DNA of 35,048 nucleotides from Acidimicrobiaceae bacterium (GTDB lineage Bacteria; Actinomycetota; Acidimicrobiia; Acidimicrobiales; Aldehydirespiratoraceae): positions 1-35,048 of the forward strand of contig JAPPLH010000116.1 of the NCBI GenBank assembly GCA_028819505.1, read 5' to 3'. The stretch's first letter is position 1. Every line of letters starts with the position of its first letter. Shown piece after piece: positions 30,910 to 35,048 of this stretch. Below the pieces are notes generated by a model. That model saw only the letters and a list, made by a program, of their open reading frames with translations. It did not search any database and was not told where the DNA came from. A program made the translations under genes and the position numbers.

Positions 30910-31315
30910 CGCCGGCCGGCCCGAGCGCGGCCTGCTCGACACGTCGGTCGTCATCGACCTGGATCGGATACCGGCGGCGGCTCTGCCGACAGAGGTCGCC
31001 ATCAGCGCGATCACCCTCGCAGAGCTGGCCGCAGGTCCCCACGCGGCAGGCGACCCCGACGAACGAGGCCGGCGCCAGGACCGGCTGCAACGCACCGAAG
31101 CGACCTTCGACCCGATCCCTTTCGGTGCCGACGCAGCCCGCGCCTACGGCCGGGTCTTCTCGGCCGCGATGGCAGCGGGGCGCAAGCCACGAGGAGCGCG
31201 GGCTGTCGACCTCATGATCGCCGCCACCGCGGTAGCCGAGGGGCTCCCGCTCTACACCCGCAATCCCGACGACTTCCGCTCGCTCGAAGACCTCGTGACC
31301 ATCGTCGCCGTCTGA
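30902..31315 (+). CDS. vapC: Toxin, VapC family PIN-domain ribonuclease
   Basis: The 137-residue PIN protein has the acidic residues of the active site: LLDTSVVIDL at the N terminus, the Glu of TLAELAAG, RAVDLMIAATA and the Asp of TRNPDDF. VapC toxins cleave tRNA or rRNA with Mg2+ or Mn2+ until the antitoxin blocks the site. The GTG at 30902 is the only good start near the domain edge. The pair may act as a plain addiction module or protect the nearby restriction-modification genes from loss; the sequence shows neither. It converges on the mod gene with a 36-bp gap and no clear terminator. Confidence 0.88.
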   Translation: MPSAGRPERGLLDTSVVIDLDRIPAAALPTEVAISAITLAELAAGPHAAGDPDERGRRQDRLQRTEATFDPIPFGADAARAYGRVFSAAMAAGRKPRGARAVDLMIAATAVAEGLPLYTRNPDDFRSLEDLVTIVAV

Positions 31316-31351
31316 CTTGCTACTGACCGCCAGAATCCGCGCCGTTGGCCG

Positions 31352-33907
31352 CTAGGCGACGTTACGCACCGAGGTCATCTCCATGCCGGTGGCGGTGACG
31401 ATCTTGACGGCGATTCGTCCTCGTTCGGGCGGATCGAAGGGTGCTGACCGCATCGCGGTGAGAGCTTCCTGCTCTGCTTCCTCGGCGTTCTTGCCGAGCT
31501 CCTTCAGCAGCTTCTTGATCTGGCGGTCGTTGTCGGCGCCGGGGAAGTGGATGCGGCGGGCGTAGAAGCTCTCGCCGTCGTGGTCGGTGTCGAGCATCCA
31601 GCAGGCCACGTCGTCGGGGCCTCCCTCCGCGGCGTTACCGATGGCGGGGTCAAAGGTGTCGTAACCGAGTACCTCTACGGCAATCTGCCCGTCGGGGTAG
31701 TCATCAAGGATGCGGACGTCCGGCTCTCCGATGATGACGAACGCTTCGTGGCCGGTCTCGGCCGACAACTCACGGATCATCAGGTCGCGGTTCATTTGCG
31801 CTCTGACGACGGTGATGCGCCCTACCGTCGCCGGGGCGTCGGCCGCATACGCGTACGCAATCACCAGCAGCAGATCAGCTCGTTCTGCGCTGTCGGCGAT
31901 CTCTCGGGCAGCCTCGCGGACCATCTCGCCGGGCACGGTCACGTCCTCGGCGGCCACCATCACCGCGGCGGTGTGCTCGGCTGCTCCGCCGTTGATGGTG
32001 TAGATGGCTTTCCAGGCGAGCAGGTTGGAGTCGGTGGGCCACGGCTCCAGCGTGCGGACGGTCATGTCGGCGTCGTCGCGTCCGCCGTTGATGGTGTGGT
32101 TCAGCAGCGCTGCCTCTACCGCTTCGGAGAAGTCGCCGTGTGCGACCACCATCTCGTCGTCGGAGCCTTCCAACGGGATGACCGTCGCCCAGGGCTGCTC
32201 GCTCTCTACGGTCATCGGCGATGTCACCCGCGTCACGGCGCGTTTCTTGCGGGGCCGGTCCACGAGCATGATGGGGTCTGGGTCTAGATCGTAGGCCAAA
32301 ACGCTGGCCGACACCTGTGGGACACGCTCGTAGACGAAGCCTTGGGCGGGGTCGTTGCCCCATCCCTCGTCGGGCGGGGATGCTTCCGGCTTGCCCGAGA
32401 GTTCTGCTTCTTGGCGTGCGCCATCTGCCGAATCAGTGAGGGTCCAGTACGGGAAGGTCGCGGTGGAGAGCCGTTGACGCGCGATTGATACGGAGACCGG
32501 TGAGGTGTCGCACGTAATCCAGCGTCGTCCCCACTTCTCAGCAGCGACCGCGGTGGTGGCCCCGCCGCACGTCGGGTCCAACACCAAGTCACCGGGGTCG
32601 GTTGCCAGAAGGACGCATCTCTCGATCACGCTGTCAGCGGTCTGGACCACATAACGTTTGTCAGAGGCGTACATCTGCCGGTGCCACATGTTGTTGATGC
32701 GTCGGCCTGGTACCTCCTTCTCGTAGCTCTTCCACCTGAGTGCAGAATCACGCCCGGCCGAATCGAGCCGTCCAAGTTCAGCGAGCCGGTTCATGCCCTC
32801 CCGAGAAACGCTCCAGTGTCGACCAGCAGCGCATGGCCAGTCGTGCCCTTCCCAGTAGTACGGCTCAGACCGGCCTTCCTGATGTCCCTGCGAATCCAGG
32901 GACCTCCGCTGATATAGACGAGCTCCCACCGGCAGGTATTGGTCTGGATCAACTCGTTCCTCAGCCGTTAGCGAACGTGTAGAACCGTCTTGCAGTTCAA
33001 CTCGTGCGTAGGAACTCATGTACGCGACTATCTCCGATCGAGTCAATCGTTCGTAGAGTTGATGGTACTTGATCTGTTGTGCATCCTTGGCATACCAGAG
33101 GAGGAAGTCGGCGACGCTGGGCAAGGTACGAGAGGATGACCCGCTTGTGGTCGAGAAGGGGATGATTGAGACGCGGTTGCCCGCTCCGAACATCTCATCC
33201 AATAGGACGCCAACCCTGAGGACGTTCTCGTCGCCAATCTGCATGAAGAGTGAGCCATTGTCTGCGAGTAGCTCACGCATCAGGATGAGCTTCTCGCGGG
33301 TGAGATCAAGGTACGAGTGGATGTTTCGTTCGTAAGTGTCTCGGAAGGCCCGAATAGTGCGGGTGTCGTGGGGGCGGCCCGCAGCATCCTCGGGGACTTC
33401 CCGATTGTTGACTGATACTTGGAAGTTGGACCTGTAGCCGACTCCGTAGGGCGGGTCGAAGTAGATCATCTGGACCTTGCCGGCCATGTTCTCGCGTGCG
33501 AGCAGGGAGGCCATGACTCGGGTGCATTCGCCGTGGATGAGTCGGTTGGACCAGTTGGCGGCGTGCTGGTACCACTCGTAGGCGGCGTCGGGGGTGGGCA
33601 GGCCGTTGAAGTCCTTGAAGAGTTGGGGCTGGTCGCCGCTGCCTTGTAGGAGCTTGACGAAGGCGGCTGGGTGAACCTTCTCGCGCACGTAGAGCGGGTG
33701 AGCGGCGTGTCCGTTCTGGTTGGCGGACTGGCGGTTCCAGGCGAGGACCGGTTCGTCGTCTATGTCTCTGGTCTGGGGCTGGTAGAGGATGGGGCGACGG
33801 TCGGTGTCGCTCATGGTCTTGCCGGTCTGCTCGGTCGGCAGGTTGGCGCGCTTGGCGGAGGGGTGCGTGTACTGCTCGGTGGTCTTGGTGGTGGCTCGTT
33901 TGGCCAT
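31352..33907 (-). CDS. Type III-like DNA methyltransferase (Mod), beta-class
   Basis: The 851-residue protein has the catalytic motif IV DPPYGVGY at 151-158 and the AdoMet motif I DPTCGGATT at 444-452. This is the motif order of beta-class adenine N6 methyltransferases such as type III Mod subunits. The ~290 residues between should hold the target-recognition domain. The ~380 residues after motif I are long for a Mod and may contact the Res subunit. The ATG at 33907 overlaps the res stop by 1 nt (TGATG). Bases 32640-33430, most of the stretch between the two motifs, are visibly less GC-rich than either side. The recognition site is unknown. Confidence 0.85.
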   Translation of the reverse strand: MAKRATTKTTEQYTHPSAKRANLPTEQTGKTMSDTDRRPILYQPQTRDIDDEPVLAWNRQSANQNGHAAHPLYVREKVHPAAFVKLLQGSGDQPQLFKDFNGLPTPDAAYEWYQHAANWSNRLIHGECTRVMASLLARENMAGKVQMIYFDPPYGVGYRSNFQVSVNNREVPEDAAGRPHDTRTIRAFRDTYERNIHSYLDLTREKLILMRELLADNGSLFMQIGDENVLRVGVLLDEMFGAGNRVSIIPFSTTSGSSSRTLPSVADFLLWYAKDAQQIKYHQLYERLTRSEIVAYMSSYARVELQDGSTRSLTAEERVDPDQYLPVGARLYQRRSLDSQGHQEGRSEPYYWEGHDWPCAAGRHWSVSREGMNRLAELGRLDSAGRDSALRWKSYEKEVPGRRINNMWHRQMYASDKRYVVQTADSVIERCVLLATDPGDLVLDPTCGGATTAVAAEKWGRRWITCDTSPVSVSIARQRLSTATFPYWTLTDSADGARQEAELSGKPEASPPDEGWGNDPAQGFVYERVPQVSASVLAYDLDPDPIMLVDRPRKKRAVTRVTSPMTVESEQPWATVIPLEGSDDEMVVAHGDFSEAVEAALLNHTINGGRDDADMTVRTLEPWPTDSNLLAWKAIYTINGGAAEHTAAVMVAAEDVTVPGEMVREAAREIADSAERADLLLVIAYAYAADAPATVGRITVVRAQMNRDLMIRELSAETGHEAFVIIGEPDVRILDDYPDGQIAVEVLGYDTFDPAIGNAAEGGPDDVACWMLDTDHDGESFYARRIHFPGADNDRQIKKLLKELGKNAEEAEQEALTAMRSAPFDPPERGRIAVKIVTATGMEMTSVRNVA

Positions 33908-35048
33908 CACGCGGCTCCTTGCTGGAGCGTCTCGGGGTGCGCGGCGCGGGCTGCCTTGATGGCGGTGTTCAGGTCTGCGGACAGGAGGTCGGGTTCGTCC
34001 AGCTCCACGAATGCCCATCGGCGCAGCCAGGCCGGCAGCTGTCCCGATGACTGCACCGCCGGGACCCACCGGGTTGTCACGGCCTGCTTCTTGCGTTCGC
34101 TGTGGTCGTCGGGCACGCCCTTGCACTCGATGATGAGATGCACGGCGTCTTCGTCCTCGCGGTCCGCGAAGAGGCGGGCCACGAAGTCGGGCTCGTATCG
34201 GTGCCAGGTGCCCTCCCACAGGTAGGGCACCGTCCAGCCGAGCCGGAAGTTGCGAGCCCAACTGACCACATCAGGGTGCTTGTCCAGCGCTCGGGCGCAG
34301 GCCCTCTCGAACTGCGAGTGGCAGGCCGCGATGTTCAGCTCGGACTTCTTGGTGACGCGGCGGGCCGACAGGCTGGTCTCGAACTTGACGCTGGACGTGT
34401 CCAGCAGCAGCGGCTGCCCGAACGCGGCGACGAGACGGTCTGGCGCGCCGCCGGTGGTCTCGCACGCATCGTCTATCTCTTTGACGGCTTGGTCCCGGCT
34501 GGTTGACCCGAGCCCGTCGTAGTGGTCCTCGGTGACTTTGGCGAGGTCCGTCCAGGTCTTGACGATTCTGATGGCGTCGTGGAACAGCAGTCGCCGCCGG
34601 GCGCGCCGGCCCTCGCCGCTGTTGTCCATGCGCCGGCACCAACGTCCCACAAGGTCGGCGGCCAGACGGGTGAGGGCCTGCTGCTGGCGCACGCTCGCTT
34701 CGGCGCTGATGGTCTTGGTGCCTCCGACCGACCCCTCCAGCACCGTCTCCTTGACCCCCTTCGGCCTCCACTTGATGACTCGCTTGGGGTTCAGCCGGAA
34801 CCCGTCGGCTCCGGGCTCGGTGAGGTAGTGCTCCACGTTGGGGAACTCGATGCGATGGTCGCGCCGTCCGGGGATGCTGTGAACCTCGTAGCGGGGCTTC
34901 GGCGGCGCCGGGTCGTCCTCGGGGCGCTTGACCGGCATGAACTCGAACGGCACGCCTATGACCTCGGCGTACTCTGCGACGAGCCTGCCGTCCTCGTCGT
35001 AGTTGTCGTAGTTGGAACGCCGCAGGGCCCGTCCAGTGACCTGCTCGC
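33907..35048 (-). CDS. Type III restriction subunit (Res), C-terminal part
   Basis: About 379 C-terminal residues are visible; the N terminus lies beyond the right edge. The first residues read EQVTGRALRR, helicase motif VI of SF2 translocases, followed by EYAEVIGVPFEF. Near the C terminus YEPDFVARL and VHLIIECKG form a PD-(D/E)XK nuclease site. This is the plan of Res subunits: an ATP-dependent translocase with a C-terminal endonuclease. A GTG at 34953 could be mistaken for a start but the frame continues to the edge. It is transcribed before mod, the reverse of the classical EcoP1I order. Confidence 0.85.
   Translation of the reverse strand, partial: EQVTGRALRRSNYDNYDEDGRLVAEYAEVIGVPFEFMPVKRPEDDPAPPKPRYEVHSIPGRRDHRIEFPNVEHYLTEPGADGFRLNPKRVIKWRPKGVKETVLEGSVGGTKTISAEASVRQQQALTRLAADLVGRWCRRMDNSGEGRRARRRLLFHDAIRIVKTWTDLAKVTEDHYDGLGSTSRDQAVKEIDDACETTGGAPDRLVAAFGQPLLLDTSSVKFETSLSARRVTKKSELNIAACHSQFERACARALDKHPDVVSWARNFRLGWTVPYLWEGTWHRYEPDFVARLFADREDEDAVHLIIECKGVPDDHSERKKQAVTTRWVPAVQSSGQLPAWLRRWAFVELDEPDLLSADLNTAIKAARAAHPETLQQGAA

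Noticed and set aside
34951-34953. GTG as the start of the restriction subunit
   Set aside because: The frame continues without a stop to the window edge and contains helicase motif VI, so the gene extends beyond the window.

Overview
The window is about 70% GC and densely coded, with frequent GTG and TTG starts and many 1-8 nt gene overlaps. Several genes have a TANNNT-like -10 hexamer only 6-8 nt before the start codon, as expected for leaderless mRNAs. Together with an S-layer-homology (SLH) protein, a LytR-CpsA-Psr (LCP) protein, a fused biotin carboxylase/BCCP and a Uma2 protein, this suggests a high-GC actinobacterium, perhaps of the Acidimicrobiia. That placement is an inference; no rRNA, tRNA or CRISPR array is visible.

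Layout. 1-548: a rearranged left edge with a duplicated gene tail and a probable truncated gene. 549-8243 (minus): two related glycosyltransferases, each with two GT-A (GT2) domains, flanking an O-antigen ligase-like membrane protein. 8286-9871 (plus): an ABC-2 polysaccharide exporter, permease plus ATPase, divergent from the first block across 42 bp that hold a 16-bp perfect palindrome. 9844-14227 (minus): a secreted SpoIID/LytB protein with SLH repeats, a polyprenyl-phosphate sugar-1-phosphate transferase and an ExoA-like GT2, all translationally coupled. 14446-16233 (minus): biotin carboxylase/BCCP. 16404-18008 (minus): a GT-C membrane glycosyltransferase. 18263-19054 (minus): Uma2 protein. 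19423-20148 (plus): Dpm1-like GT2. 20162-23536 (minus): polysaccharide pyruvyl transferase, an LPG-synthase-TM family membrane protein and a UDP-GlcNAc 2-epimerase-like enzyme. 23776-30612 (plus): biotin ligase, LCP ligase, UDP-glucose dehydrogenase, a His-rich membrane-anchored protein, a sugar nucleotidylyltransferase, a possible 10-residue minigene and GalE. 30655-31315 (plus): Phd/VapC toxin-antitoxin pair. 31352 to the right edge (minus): a type III-like restriction-modification pair with res upstream of mod.

How it fits together. Most of the window is a cell-envelope glycan locus: nucleotide-sugar supply (UGD, GalE, nucleotidylyltransferase, epimerase), lipid-linked initiation, chain elongation, export, ligation or attachment to the wall (O-antigen ligase, LCP), and modification by pyruvyl transfer. 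Pyruvyl transferase and an SLH protein in one locus suggest a pyruvylated wall polymer that holds SLH proteins, by analogy with CsaB systems.

The least-explained features are: a dispersed repeat family with four copies here (4172, 16238, 23565 and 24596), one lying in frame inside the O-antigen ligase gene; short tandem duplications at the starts of several glycan genes; a symmetric possible bidirectional promoter at 8266-8281; and the 10-codon minigene before galE, apparently created by a 32-nt duplication of a stop-start junction.
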